A stretch of 10,144 bases of DNA from Pseudomonadota bacterium (GCA_023409795.1 JAEYQX010000105.1:1-10144); one strand, 5' to 3'; shown: positions 1-7,074, counted from the first letter of the stretch. The notes: generated from the sequence alone by a model not told the origin. Made by a program: numbers and translations.

Positions 1-919
1 GGCCCACGGTCAGGTCAAGCCCCTGGGCCACGGCGGCGGCAGGCCAGACCGCCATGGCCAGGCCGCCCGCGCCGCCGCCACCCCCGCCGAAGCGGTGAAG
101 ATTGCTGGCTCCGCCCAGTCCGGCCCCGCCACCGCCACCTCCGGCCAGGCAGGTCACCTCGACCCACTGCGCCCAGGCCGGCGGGGTCCATGACCCGCTG
201 GCGGTCACCACGCTGGTCTGGCGGCGCGCTGCGCCCCGGGCAAAGGTCGTGCGTCCGCTGGCCCGATCCACCGACAGGGCGTCAAACCACTGGCTGCCAT
301 CAGGGCTGACCTTGAGCCTCAGGTCATCGTCGCCGATCAGCCCCAGCTCGGCGCGTCCGCCCCAGTTGCTCTGGAACAGCAGGGACAGGACGTCGGAACT
401 GCCCTCCTTGTTGAAGGTGAACCTCAGGTCCCCATCCCCGCCGCTGCCGCTGTCCAGCGCGGTCCACAGCGCCTTGTTCAGTCGCGCAGCGAAGGGATTG
501 TTCGCATCGGCAAGGGTATTGAGGCCCAGGCGGGTGACCTGCTGCAGCTGCTGCAGGTCAGGCTGCGCGCCGCCGACATCAATCCAGCTATGGCCGACCC
601 GCGCCACCAGCCCCGGTTCATCCAGGACCAGGGCGAGCAGGCCCTCGGACACGGGCACGACCAGCCAGCTGCCAGCCTCGAAGCGCACCAGGTCGCCAGG
701 CTGGAAGGCCTCCCACGCCTCGCCCGTCGCCTGGCCGGGCAGGATGAACAGCGCCCCCTCATCGGGGGATGAAGGCTGGTCTGTGCGGCTGCGGCTCTGG
801 ACACAGGTCTGGACCAGGACATCCAGCCGCGTCAGGGCCTCGTTAAGGGTGATATGTTTCTGCAGCTGTCCTGCCACCAGATAGGGCAGGCCCAGCCGGG
901 CGCTGGCATCGTCGCTCAT
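1..919 (-). CDS. DUF2793 phage/GTA-type tail protein with glycine-rich C-terminus (partial)
   Basis: Seen: an open frame of 306 codons from ATG at 919-917 to the window edge with no stop, so the C-terminus is missing. A GGAG (929-926) lies 6 nt upstream of the ATG and fixes the start. Residues 1-125 carry the DUF2793 signature (LPYLVAGQLQKHITLNEAL, then LDVLVQ, then SPDEGALFILPG). Residues ~130-225 have the middle segment typical of these proteins (LGLNTLADANNPFAARLNKA, SLLFQSNWGGRAELGLIGDDD, LKVSPDGSQWFDALSVDRASG). Residues ~240-306 are a TASGSWTPPAW strand followed by two poly-Gly blocks, as in phage tail-tip domains. Family knowledge: DUF2793 proteins occur in alphaproteobacterial prophages and near gene transfer agent tail clusters. 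Inference: a virion surface or receptor-recognition protein. No capsid or other tail gene is visible, and the gene upstream is divergent, so it begins its own transcription unit. Confidence 0.88.
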   Translation of the reverse strand, partial: MSDDASARLGLPYLVAGQLQKHITLNEALTRLDVLVQTCVQSRSRTDQPSSPDEGALFILPGQATGEAWEAFQPGDLVRFEAGSWLVVPVSEGLLALVLDEPGLVARVGHSWIDVGGAQPDLQQLQQVTRLGLNTLADANNPFAARLNKALWTALDSGSGGDGDLRFTFNKEGSSDVLSLLFQSNWGGRAELGLIGDDDLRLKVSPDGSQWFDALSVDRASGRTTFARGAARRQTSVVTASGSWTPPAWAQWVEVTCLAGGGGGGAGLGGASNLHRFGGGGGGAGGLAMAVWPAAAVAQGLDLTVG

Positions 920-1113
920 GATGATCTCCGTTCAGGGTCATCAGTCTGCGAAAGGTGCCGACCCAGGCGGGCTATCGGTCGCCAGCCTCGGCCAATGCCG
1001 GGAAATTACCGGAAGTGGCGCACCCCGATAGGATCGTGATCGCACCGGGGCTCGACAGCCTGGCCGCCGTGGTGAAGTCTGGCGGTCCAGACGACGGCGC
1101 GTGCGAGGCCTGT

Positions 1114-2055
1114 GTGTTGAGACTTCTGGCCGTGATCGCGGCCCATCTGCTTCTGGTGCCGCCCTTCCTTCTGGCGATCGCTGCCCTTGGCCGGGTGGAT
1201 CATCCGATGGGCGATCTTCTGGTCCAGTTCTCCGCCGCCGCCCTGGTCGCGACCCTGGCCCTGACCCTGGTCCTGGCCTTGCTGAACCTGACCCCGGCCG
1301 TGGTCTCAGCCCTGGCCGTGACGGCGCTTCTGGTCCTGGCCAACTGGCCCCAGTGGTTTCCGGGCAATGGCCGCGCGGCCGTCACCGACGCCCCTGCCCT
1401 GTCGGTCTATTCAGCCAACCTGTGGGTCTATAACCGCAATACCGAGGCCATAGCCCGCTCGATCCAGCAGGCCGATGCCGACATCCTGGTCCTGGTCGAG
1501 CTGGGTGCCGAGGCGCGCGCCCGCGCCGACCAGCTCTTTGAAGCCTATCCGCACCGCCTCTATGCCGGTTTGACCGATCATCCGTCGCAGTCGGCCACTA
1601 TCTCGCGCTATCCGCTGACGACCATCAGGGGCCCCCGGCACCGCGAGACGGTGGCCGCGGTCGCGCACACGCCTTTGGGCCCGATCAACGTCGTCGGCGT
1701 CCACCTGACCCGTCCCTGGCCCTATCAGCCGCCTGATGCCCAGGCCGGGCAGGTGCGGCAGCTGGCCCGCCTGCGCGACCAATTACAGGGGCCGGTAATC
1801 ATGGCGGGAGACTTCAACGCGGTCTCCAGCGGCCGGATCGGTCGCCAGGTCAGGTCGAGCATGGGCCTGATCCCCGCCCCCGGCTGGCCCGGCACCTGGC
1901 CGCACAGGCTGCCCAGCCCGCTGGGCATGACCCTGGATCAGGTCTGGTTCAGCCAGGACCTGGTGCTGCAATCGCGCCGCCTGGCGGCCGACACCGGCTC
2001 TGACCACCGGCCGGTGCTGACGCGCTTCAGGCCTGCGGGGCCACCAGCGCCCTGA
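1114..2055 (+). CDS. Membrane-anchored endonuclease/exonuclease/phosphatase family protein
   Basis: A 313-residue protein of the EEP superfamily. Residues ~2-25, 38-59 and 60-78 are three very hydrophobic segments, so the enzymatic domain (from ~95) should be anchored in the inner membrane and probably faces the periplasm. The EEP motifs are present in order: YSANLWVYN (99-107, first Asn), LVELG with metal ligand E129, GVHL with H197, MAGDFNA with D233 and N235, LDQVWFS with D275, and GSDHRPV with D297/H298. A full active site is therefore retained. I chose GTG at 1114 because GAGG (1105-1108) sits 5 nt upstream and the first helix follows directly. The frame is open back to a GTG at 955, but those residues look non-coding and have no good ribosome site. 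The substrate is unknown; membrane EEP proteins include phosphodiesterases and nucleases. The 3' end overlaps the convergent cca gene by 29 bp. Confidence 0.88.
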   Translation: MLRLLAVIAAHLLLVPPFLLAIAALGRVDHPMGDLLVQFSAAALVATLALTLVLALLNLTPAVVSALAVTALLVLANWPQWFPGNGRAAVTDAPALSVYSANLWVYNRNTEAIARSIQQADADILVLVELGAEARARADQLFEAYPHRLYAGLTDHPSQSATISRYPLTTIRGPRHRETVAAVAHTPLGPINVVGVHLTRPWPYQPPDAQAGQVRQLARLRDQLQGPVIMAGDFNAVSSGRIGRQVRSSMGLIPAPGWPGTWPHRLPSPLGMTLDQVWFSQDLVLQSRRLAADTGSDHRPVLTRFRPAGPPAP

Positions 2056-3232
2056 GCCGTGCCTCATGGCCATGGTCGGGAAAGTCGTCGGCGATCCAGC
2101 TGGCCTCAAAGGCCTTGAGGATGCGGCCGGTCTCGGGGCCGGGCCTGAGCCCCAGCCGGGCCAGGTCGCGCCCCCCCACCGGCAGGCGGGGCCTTTGCCA
2201 GGCCTGCGCCACCGCCAGGGCCGCCGCTGCCGCCTCGCCATCACCCCCGGCCGCCCGGGCGCGCAGCACACGGTCGGCAAAGGCCTGGGGGCCGATCTGG
2301 TAGAGGATCGCCCGTGCGTCCCGCGGTTCCAGTGGCAGGCTCAGCGCTGCGGCGACGGCCTCGACCAGCCGGTCACGCTCGGCATTGGACAGGCGCAGCG
2401 CCCGCGCCCGCTCGGCCACCGCCTCGGCCCTGCCGGGCCAAAGGGCGGACAGCCGCATCAGGGGATCAGGACTGAGCGGCACCATGGCGTCGAACAGGTC
2501 AAGATTGGCCGCCGTCCCCAGGATCCGGTCCAGCACGCCCGCCTGATGCTTCTGGCGCACGGCCGCGCGGGGATCGGCGGCCTTCAGCAGCTTCAGCAAC
2601 TCGCGGGACACGCGCTCGGCCGACAGGGTCTGGACGCCTTCGGCCAGGTCGGTGCAGGCCTGCAGCGCCTCTGGATCGGCCGGCCCCCGGCCATACCAGG
2701 CTTGGAAGCGGAAGAAGCGAAGGATACGCAGGTAATCCTCGCGGATCCTCTGGCGGGCATCGCCCACGAAGATGATGCGCCCGGCCTCGGCATCGGCCAG
2801 CCCCTGTCCCGTGGGATCGTGGATGACTCCGTCCGCATCGGCATAGAGGGCATTCAGCCGGAAATCCCGGCGCGCGGCGTCCTCGGCCCAGTCGGTGGTA
2901 AAGGCGACCGTGGCGCGGCGGCCATCGGTCTCGACGTCGCGACGCAGGGTGGTGATCTCATAGGGCTGGCGCTCGGACAGGGCCGTGACCGTGCCATGCT
3001 CGATGCCCGTGGGGATGGCCCGCAGCCTGGCTGCCTTGAGGGCCGCCACCACCTGGTCGGGCCTGAGCTGGGTGGCGATGTCGATGTCATCGACCGGTAC
3101 CCCCAGGACGGCGTTGCGCACGCAGCCTCCGACGAAGCGGGCACAGTCCGGCCCGCCCGCCTGGGCCAGGGCCTTCATCACCGCGCGCGTCGCGCTGGAC
3201 GCCAGCCAGTCCTGGTCCGCCAGCGACATCAT
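2027..3232 (-). CDS. cca: CCA tRNA nucleotidyltransferase
   Basis: A 401-residue class II CCA-adding enzyme of the poly(A) polymerase superfamily, which builds or repairs the 3' CCA end of tRNAs from CTP and ATP in the cytoplasm. Motifs seen: the nucleotidyltransferase loop RFVGGCVRN (32-40) followed by the catalytic DID (D49, D51); RRDFRLNALY (121-130) after FTTDWAEDAA; and EDYLRILRFFRF (165-176), the EDxxRxxR motif that reads the incoming base. The C-terminal ~200 residues are helical and Ala/Leu-rich with no HD phosphohydrolase motif, so it is the short form. The usual GGxVRD reads VRN here, which I believe is common in this lineage. Start: ATG at 3232 in a TGATG junction with the NUDIX stop, with a second ATG directly behind it; translation is probably coupled. 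Last gene of the minus-strand group; its stop lies inside the convergent EEP gene. Confidence 0.93.
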   Translation of the reverse strand: MMSLADQDWLASSATRAVMKALAQAGGPDCARFVGGCVRNAVLGVPVDDIDIATQLRPDQVVAALKAARLRAIPTGIEHGTVTALSERQPYEITTLRRDVETDGRRATVAFTTDWAEDAARRDFRLNALYADADGVIHDPTGQGLADAEAGRIIFVGDARQRIREDYLRILRFFRFQAWYGRGPADPEALQACTDLAEGVQTLSAERVSRELLKLLKAADPRAAVRQKHQAGVLDRILGTAANLDLFDAMVPLSPDPLMRLSALWPGRAEAVAERARALRLSNAERDRLVEAVAAALSLPLEPRDARAILYQIGPQAFADRVLRARAAGGDGEAAAAALAVAQAWQRPRLPVGGRDLARLGLRPGPETGRILKAFEASWIADDFPDHGHEARLRALVAPQA

Positions 3233-3897
3233 CAGACTGCGTCCTTGCTGACCGCCGCCATGGGCCGTCCCTCATTGCCGTAAAGTCGGTGGAACATCTG
3301 TTTCAGGATCCCGGCCGTCACGCCCCAGATATAATGCCGCTCATAGGGCATGGCCCAGAACCACCGGCGCTGGCCCTCGTCCAGGTCATAGTGGTCCTGG
3401 CGGTGATTGGCGGGGTCCATCAGGAAGTCCCACGGCACCTCGAACACCTCGGCCACCTCGTCCGGCGATGGCACGACGTGGGGCCTGCCCTGCAGCCAGC
3501 CGACCACCGGCGTCACCAGGAAGCCCGTGCCCGTCTCATAGGGATCGCCCAGCCCGATCAGGGTGACCAGGGCGGGGTCCAGCGCCACCTCCTCCAGGGC
3601 TTCGCGCAGGGCCGCCTGGCCGGCATCCTCGCCCGGATCCAGCCGCCCGCCCGGAAAGGCCACCTGCCCCGTGTGGCTGGCCAGCTTGTCGGAGCGGCGC
3701 GTCATCAGCACCGTGGGCCCGCCCGTCTCATGCTCGATGATCGGGATCAGGACCGCAGCCGGCCGCAGCGGTCGCGCCGCCGGCTTCAGGCTCGGGTTCA
3801 GGTCAAAGTCCGACTGGACCGCCGCGCGTTCGGGCGACCAGCTGTCGACAGGATCAAGCCGCGACCTGAGCCGCAGTTTCAGGCTGTCGCCATTCAT
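3232..3897 (-). CDS. NUDIX hydrolase, CoA pyrophosphatase type
   Basis: A 221-residue NUDIX hydrolase. The Nudix box spans 84-106: G84, E90, R98-E99, E102-E103, with Ala105 in place of the usual Gly. Directly upstream is LMTRRSDKLASHTGQVAFPGG (64-84), the NuCoA/UPF0035 signature that distinguishes CoA pyrophosphatases (NudL/CoAse) from other NUDIX enzymes. Known for the family: Mg2+- or Mn2+-dependent cleavage of CoA or acyl-CoA into phosphopantetheine compounds and 3',5'-ADP. The C-terminal part (GQRRWFWAMPYERHYIWGVTAGIL, ~175-198) is also typical of the family. The start ATG at 3897 overlaps the DUF1285 stop by four bases (ATGA), and the stop shares one base with the cca ATG, so the three genes are very likely cotranscribed and translationally coupled. 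The gene name is left blank because nudL and yeaB usage varies. Confidence 0.92.
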   Translation of the reverse strand: MNGDSLKLRLRSRLDPVDSWSPERAAVQSDFDLNPSLKPAARPLRPAAVLIPIIEHETGGPTVLMTRRSDKLASHTGQVAFPGGRLDPGEDAGQAALREALEEVALDPALVTLIGLGDPYETGTGFLVTPVVGWLQGRPHVVPSPDEVAEVFEVPWDFLMDPANHRQDHYDLDEGQRRWFWAMPYERHYIWGVTAGILKQMFHRLYGNEGRPMAAVSKDAV

Positions 3898-4484
3898 TCC
3901 AGCCCGGCTCCCACCGGCCCCAGCGCAAAGGCCTGGCCGCCTGATCGGACAGCCAGGCAGCCATCCGTCTCGGTGGCCATCTCGACCAGCTCATAAAAGA
4001 CCGGGCGCGCGATCCGGGCCCACAGGTCGCCCCGCACATGGACACGGGGGGACGGCTCGCCCGTCGTCGCGTCCGTCTCGACGACGATGGCATGGTCAGG
4101 CCCGGCCTGGGTCTCGTCGCCCTGGTCCGTGGTGAAGATCAGGCGACCCGCCTCGACCCTCAGGCTGATGGCCCGGAACGGCAGGTCCTCGACCGCGATC
4201 TTCAGCTTCTCGACCGGGGTGACCAGGTGGTAGCCATCGGCATCCTTGCGCAGGATGGTCGAGAACAGCCGCACCATCTCGGGCCGCCCGATCGGCGAGC
4301 CCTCGTGCATCCAGACGCCATCGGCGCGGATCAGGATGTCGATGTCCCCACAATGCTCGGGATGCCACAGGTGCACCGGGGGCAGTCCACGCCCGGGGGC
4401 CTGTCTGGCCGCCTCGGCCACGCGCGAGAGACCAGATGCAGCAGGCGCTGCAGACGGATTCGGCTGTTCAGGTTCGCGGGTCAT
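3894..4484 (-). CDS. DUF1285 domain-containing protein
   Basis: A 196-residue protein. After a low-complexity, Pro/Ala-rich N-terminal ~35 residues, the DUF1285 core begins at PPVHLWHPEHCGDIDILI (35-52) and continues through DGVWMHEGSPIGRPEMVRLFSTILRKDADGYHLVTPVEKLKI (55-96), which is the family hallmark, ending with RPVFYELVE and AVRSGGQAFALG. Family knowledge: representative structures have been solved and suggest a ligand-binding or signalling role, but no biochemical function is established. Start: ATG at 4484 avoids overlap with the GNAT gene. The frame stays open to 4580, but that extension (RRRGGARRL...) is unlike the family. No clear Shine-Dalgarno is visible; the 16 bases before the ATG form a GC-rich hairpin. 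The ATGA overlap with the NUDIX gene supports joint expression; any functional link to CoA turnover is inference. Confidence 0.85.
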   Translation of the reverse strand: MTREPEQPNPSAAPAASGLSRVAEAARQAPGRGLPPVHLWHPEHCGDIDILIRADGVWMHEGSPIGRPEMVRLFSTILRKDADGYHLVTPVEKLKIAVEDLPFRAISLRVEAGRLIFTTDQGDETQAGPDHAIVVETDATTGEPSPRVHVRGDLWARIARPVFYELVEMATETDGCLAVRSGGQAFALGPVGAGLE

Positions 4485-4500
4485 GGCCCAGATATGGGCC
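4485..4500 (-). promoter_or_regulatory. Small hairpin directly upstream of the DUF1285 start
   Basis: GGCCCA-GATA-TGGGCC is a perfect 6-bp inverted repeat with a 4-base loop ending one base before the ATG at 4484. In the mRNA it would occupy the place where a ribosome site should be, and no separate GGAG is seen. It could limit initiation so that DUF1285 depends on ribosomes arriving from the GNAT gene 41 bp upstream. A chance GC-rich repeat is also possible. Confidence 0.35.
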
Positions 4501-4525
4501 GCATCGCCCCGGCTTGAAAGCCCTG

Positions 4526-5035
4526 TCAGGCGACGGGCACCACCGCGCCTGCGGGCGAGACCCCGGTGATCGGCAGCCACATCACGCGGCGGCGGTCGAC
4601 CGGGCCAGCCAGGACGGCCTCAGGCGCCGGGACAAAGCCGAAGCGCGAGAAATAGGGCGGGTCCCCGACCAGGAGGATACCGTCCAGCCCGGCGGCCCGG
4701 GCTTCCTCGATGCAGGCCTGGACCAGTTCGCCGCCCAGGCCGGCGCTGCGCCGGCTCCGATCCACGGCGATGGGCCCCAGGAAGACCGACCGGGCCCTGC
4801 CGGACATGATGGCCCACAGGCGCACCGAGCCGATCAGGTCGTCACCCTCATAGGCGCAAAAGCCGGCGGCCAGCGCCGACGCCTCGCGGATGCGCTCTGC
4901 CGTCTTGGCAAATCGGCCCGGCCCAAAAGCGGCCAGGACCAGGGCATCAACGGCCGCGGCATCGCGCGCCTCTTCCCGACGAATGGGAAAGAGCGCGGCA
5001 TCGGAGGGAACTGCGGGGACGGCGGCACTACTCAT
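4526..5035 (-). CDS. GNAT family N-acetyltransferase (YhbS-like)
   Basis: A 169-residue GNAT enzyme that would transfer an acetyl group from acetyl-CoA to an amine. Motif A is at 86-105 (LGPIAVDRSRRSAGLGGELV), with the pyrophosphate-binding RSAGLG replacing the common QxxGxG/A. The motif GDPPYFSRFGF (124-134) is characteristic of the YhbS-like (COG3153) subgroup. The first ~15 residues are Ala/Pro-rich and not part of the fold. The start ATG at 5035 has no convincing Shine-Dalgarno; no better in-frame start is available. A 50-bp gap separates it from the enoyl-CoA hydratase gene upstream and a 41-bp gap from DUF1285 downstream, so it may head the second minus-strand group or be read through from the first. 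The substrate cannot be told from sequence. Confidence 0.88.
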   Translation of the reverse strand: MSSAAVPAVPSDAALFPIRREEARDAAAVDALVLAAFGPGRFAKTAERIREASALAAGFCAYEGDDLIGSVRLWAIMSGRARSVFLGPIAVDRSRRSAGLGGELVQACIEEARAAGLDGILLVGDPPYFSRFGFVPAPEAVLAGPVDRRRVMWLPITGVSPAGAVVPVA

Positions 5036-5085
5036 GCGCGGCGCCTAGACCCCCGCGCTGCCTGAATCAATCGCCTTTGCGAAGA

Positions 5086-5859
5086 TCAGCCCGCTTTTGA
5101 GAAATCAGGCGCTCTTTTTTCGGTGAAGGCCGTAAAGGCCTCGATGGCCTCGGGGCTGCGCATCTGGCTGCCAAAGACCCTGGCCTCACGCTGCATCAGG
5201 TCCCACAGGGCGGCGGCGTCGCGCATCAGCGCCTTGGTCTGGCGGATCGAGTTGGGCGCGCGCAGGGCCAGCTTGCGCGCCAGTTCCATGGCCGTGGCCT
5301 CGACCTGGTCGTCGGCGACCGCGCGATTGGCCAGGCCCCAGTTCAGCGCCGTGCGGCCATCAATCGCCTCGCCCAGCGCAAAGATCTCATAGGCGCGGGC
5401 ATGGCCGACGATGGCGGGCAGCAGCAGGGTCGAGGCCGCCTCTGGTGCCAGGGCCAGGTTGATGAAGGGCGCGGACAGCAGGGCCTCTTCGCCCACCACG
5501 ACCATGTCGCAATGCAGCAGCAGGGTCAGGCCAATCCCCACCGCGCGCCCGCGCACCGCCGCCACGGCCGGCTTGTCCAGGTCCGCCAGCGCCTTGAGGA
5601 AGCGGAACACGCCCATGTCGACCAGGTCGCCGCTGGTCTGGCTCATGGACAGGAAGTCCATGATGTCATTGCCCGCGCAGAAGTCCTTGCCCTCGCCCCG
5701 GAACAGGACGACCCGCACCTGGTCGTCGACCCTGGCCCGCTCGGTGGCCTCGGCCAGGGCGGCATACATGGCCTGGGTAATGGCATTCTTCTTGTCAGCC
5801 CGATTGAGGCTGACGCTCAGCACGCCTGCGTCCAGTTCGATCTTGATCTGCTCGGTCAT
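5086..5859 (-). CDS. Enoyl-CoA hydratase/isomerase family protein, probably isomerase type
   Basis: A 257-residue crotonase-fold protein. Start ATG at 5859 has GGAGG 7 nt upstream and overlaps the MBL stop (ATGA). Fold motifs are clear: FCAGNDIMDF (60-69, first oxyanion-hole segment), KPAVAAVRGRAVGIGLTLLLHCD (96-118, second oxyanion segment), and a C-terminal FTEKRAPDF. Aligned by eye with rat mitochondrial enoyl-CoA hydratase, the two catalytic glutamates (GGGCE and QPE) are replaced by Thr112 and Phe132. Instead there is INLALAPEAASTLLLP (133-148), where Glu140 falls at about the position of the single catalytic Glu of peroxisomal ECI2-type delta3,delta2-enoyl-CoA isomerases. I therefore favour double-bond isomerisation over hydration. 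Automated tools would probably call it enoyl-CoA hydratase. Expected to act in the cytoplasm on acyl-CoA intermediates. Confidence 0.9.
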   Translation of the reverse strand: MTEQIKIELDAGVLSVSLNRADKKNAITQAMYAALAEATERARVDDQVRVVLFRGEGKDFCAGNDIMDFLSMSQTSGDLVDMGVFRFLKALADLDKPAVAAVRGRAVGIGLTLLLHCDMVVVGEEALLSAPFINLALAPEAASTLLLPAIVGHARAYEIFALGEAIDGRTALNWGLANRAVADDQVEATAMELARKLALRAPNSIRQTKALMRDAAALWDLMQREARVFGSQMRSPEAIEAFTAFTEKRAPDFSKAG

Positions 5860-6932
5860 TCGCGGTCCTCCACCAGCGTCCACCAGTCCACGCCCTCGGC
5901 GTCTCTTTCGCGCCGGATCCGTCCCTGTTTTTCCAGATAATTCAAATGAGCCAGGGCCTCGCCCGTGGCCATGGCCAGCACCGCCTCGCCCACCGGGCGG
6001 GCGAACAGGGCACCAAAGACATCCACGGCCCGGGACGGCGTCCTCAAGGTGCGCTCCAGCCGTTTCAGCGCCACCTCATGGCCCCGAACCAGGGCATCCA
6101 GCCGCGTGGTCACGCCATGGAAGGGCTCGCCATGGGCGGGCAGGACAAACAGGTCGGGCGGCAGCAGGGCCTTCAGCCGATCCAGCGAGGCCAGCCAGTC
6201 GCCCAGGGGATCGGCCGCCGGCTCGGTCACCCAGACCGAGATATTGGACGAGATGCGCGGCAGGATCTGGTCCCCCGCCAGGAAGACACCGTCGGACTGA
6301 CGCCACAGGCAGACGTGCTCCGGGCTGTGCCCCTCGCCGATGATCACCGTCCAGGCCTCACCGCCGATGTTCAGCACCTGCCCCTCGCCCAACCGCTCAA
6401 AGCTCAGCGGCAAGGGCCCGACGCTGCGGCCGAAACTGCCATAGCCCGACCGCCAGCGCTCGATCTGGTCCGGGCTGTAGCCTGCGGATCGATAAAGGAT
6501 TTCGCCCGCCTTCGGGGCCGCGGTGCCGGTCTCGGCCAGCAGCATCCGCGCCGTCACATATTCCAGCCGTGACATCAGCAGCGGGGCCTCGAACCGCTCG
6601 CACAGCCAACCGGCCATGCCGATGTGGTCCGGGTGCATGTGGGTGCAGATCACCCGGGTGACCGGCCGCCCTTCCAGCGGCCCCGCCAGCGCCCGCTCCA
6701 GCGCCTCCACCGTCGCCGGGGTATTCAGGCCGGTATCGACCACGGCCCAGCCGTCGCCGTCCTCCAGCGCATAGATGTTGATGTGGTCCAGCGCCATCGG
6801 CAGGGCCAGCCGCAGCCACAGCACGCCGGGCGCGACCCGGGTCGCCTCGCCGGGGGCCGGAATGGCCAGTGCCGGATAGGTCAGGCCGCGCTCTACCCGC
6901 GCCTCAAGATCCTGCACTGCACCGTCGGCCAA
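5856..6932 (-). CDS. MBL-fold metallo-hydrolase with C-terminal winged-helix domain
   Basis: About 358 residues from TTG at 6932. The metallo-beta-lactamase fold is complete: DHINIYALEDGDGWAVVDTGL (49-69), the metal site THMHPDHIG (H98, H100, D102, H103), GEGHSPEH (H202), LAGDQIL (D221) and LPAHGEP (H267), so both metals should bind. The last ~70 residues (ALKRLERTL to WWTLVEDRE) resemble the small winged-helix domain found after the MBL fold in LACTB2-like hydrolases. Start: no in-frame ATG precedes the domain. TTG at 6932 has GGAG (6944-6941) 8 nt upstream; GTG at 6917 and GTG at 7007 are alternatives, the last placing an inverted repeat inside the coding region. It overlaps the enoyl-CoA gene by ATGA, suggesting a two-gene unit in acyl-CoA or thioester metabolism. 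The exact substrate is unknown. Confidence 0.88.
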   Translation of the reverse strand: MADGAVQDLEARVERGLTYPALAIPAPGEATRVAPGVLWLRLALPMALDHINIYALEDGDGWAVVDTGLNTPATVEALERALAGPLEGRPVTRVICTHMHPDHIGMAGWLCERFEAPLLMSRLEYVTARMLLAETGTAAPKAGEILYRSAGYSPDQIERWRSGYGSFGRSVGPLPLSFERLGEGQVLNIGGEAWTVIIGEGHSPEHVCLWRQSDGVFLAGDQILPRISSNISVWVTEPAADPLGDWLASLDRLKALLPPDLFVLPAHGEPFHGVTTRLDALVRGHEVALKRLERTLRTPSRAVDVFGALFARPVGEAVLAMATGEALAHLNYLEKQGRIRRERDAEGVDWWTLVEDRE

Positions 6933-6953
6933 AGGTCCGTCTCCAATCGCAAC

Positions 6954-6973
6954 TATCCGGTTTGTGCCGGATA
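6954..6973. promoter_or_regulatory. 20-bp inverted repeat between divergent genes, candidate operator
   Basis: TATCCGG-TTTGTG-CCGGATA is a perfect 7-bp dyad with a 6-bp centre. It lies 22 bp upstream of the TTG start of the MBL gene and about 100 bp upstream of the cysteine-repeat gene. Arm length and spacing suit a dimeric regulator, and its arms contain A/T steps in otherwise GC-rich DNA. No T-run follows on either strand, so it is not an intrinsic terminator. No regulator gene is adjacent. Confidence 0.4.
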
Positions 6974-7074
6974 AACGCCGGGGGGTCCAGAGGCCCCATT
7001 TTCGCACCGCCGCGCTTGACCGGAGGGCACCGGGACTTCAAGGCTAGGGCCAAAGACCTTTCGGGAGAGCTTTG

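Noticed and set aside
955..1113. Upstream extension of the EEP gene to GTG 955, or a small gene in the 194-bp divergent gap
   Set aside because: The extension lacks a ribosome site and family-like sequence. No other small frame in the gap has a convincing start, so the gap most likely holds the two promoters.
2005..2016. Palindrome CACCGGCCGGTG near the convergent gene ends
   Set aside because: It lies inside the SDHRPVL codons of the EEP gene and has no T-run on either strand; it is most simply explained by codon choice around the motif.
2066..3283. A 405-codon open frame on the plus strand opposite cca
   Set aside because: cca has a complete set of family motifs on the other strand; long antisense frames are expected at this GC content, and the translation has no recognisable domain.
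5036..5085. A promoter for the GNAT gene (TTGATTC with CTAGGC, minus strand)
   Set aside because: The -10 part matches poorly. The gap could equally be read through from the enoyl-CoA gene.
7016..7050. TTGACCG and GCTAGGGC as a promoter for the cysteine-repeat gene
   Set aside because: The boxes resemble the Caulobacter consensus, but the 20-bp spacing is longer than the usual 10-14. It was too weak to list as a feature.
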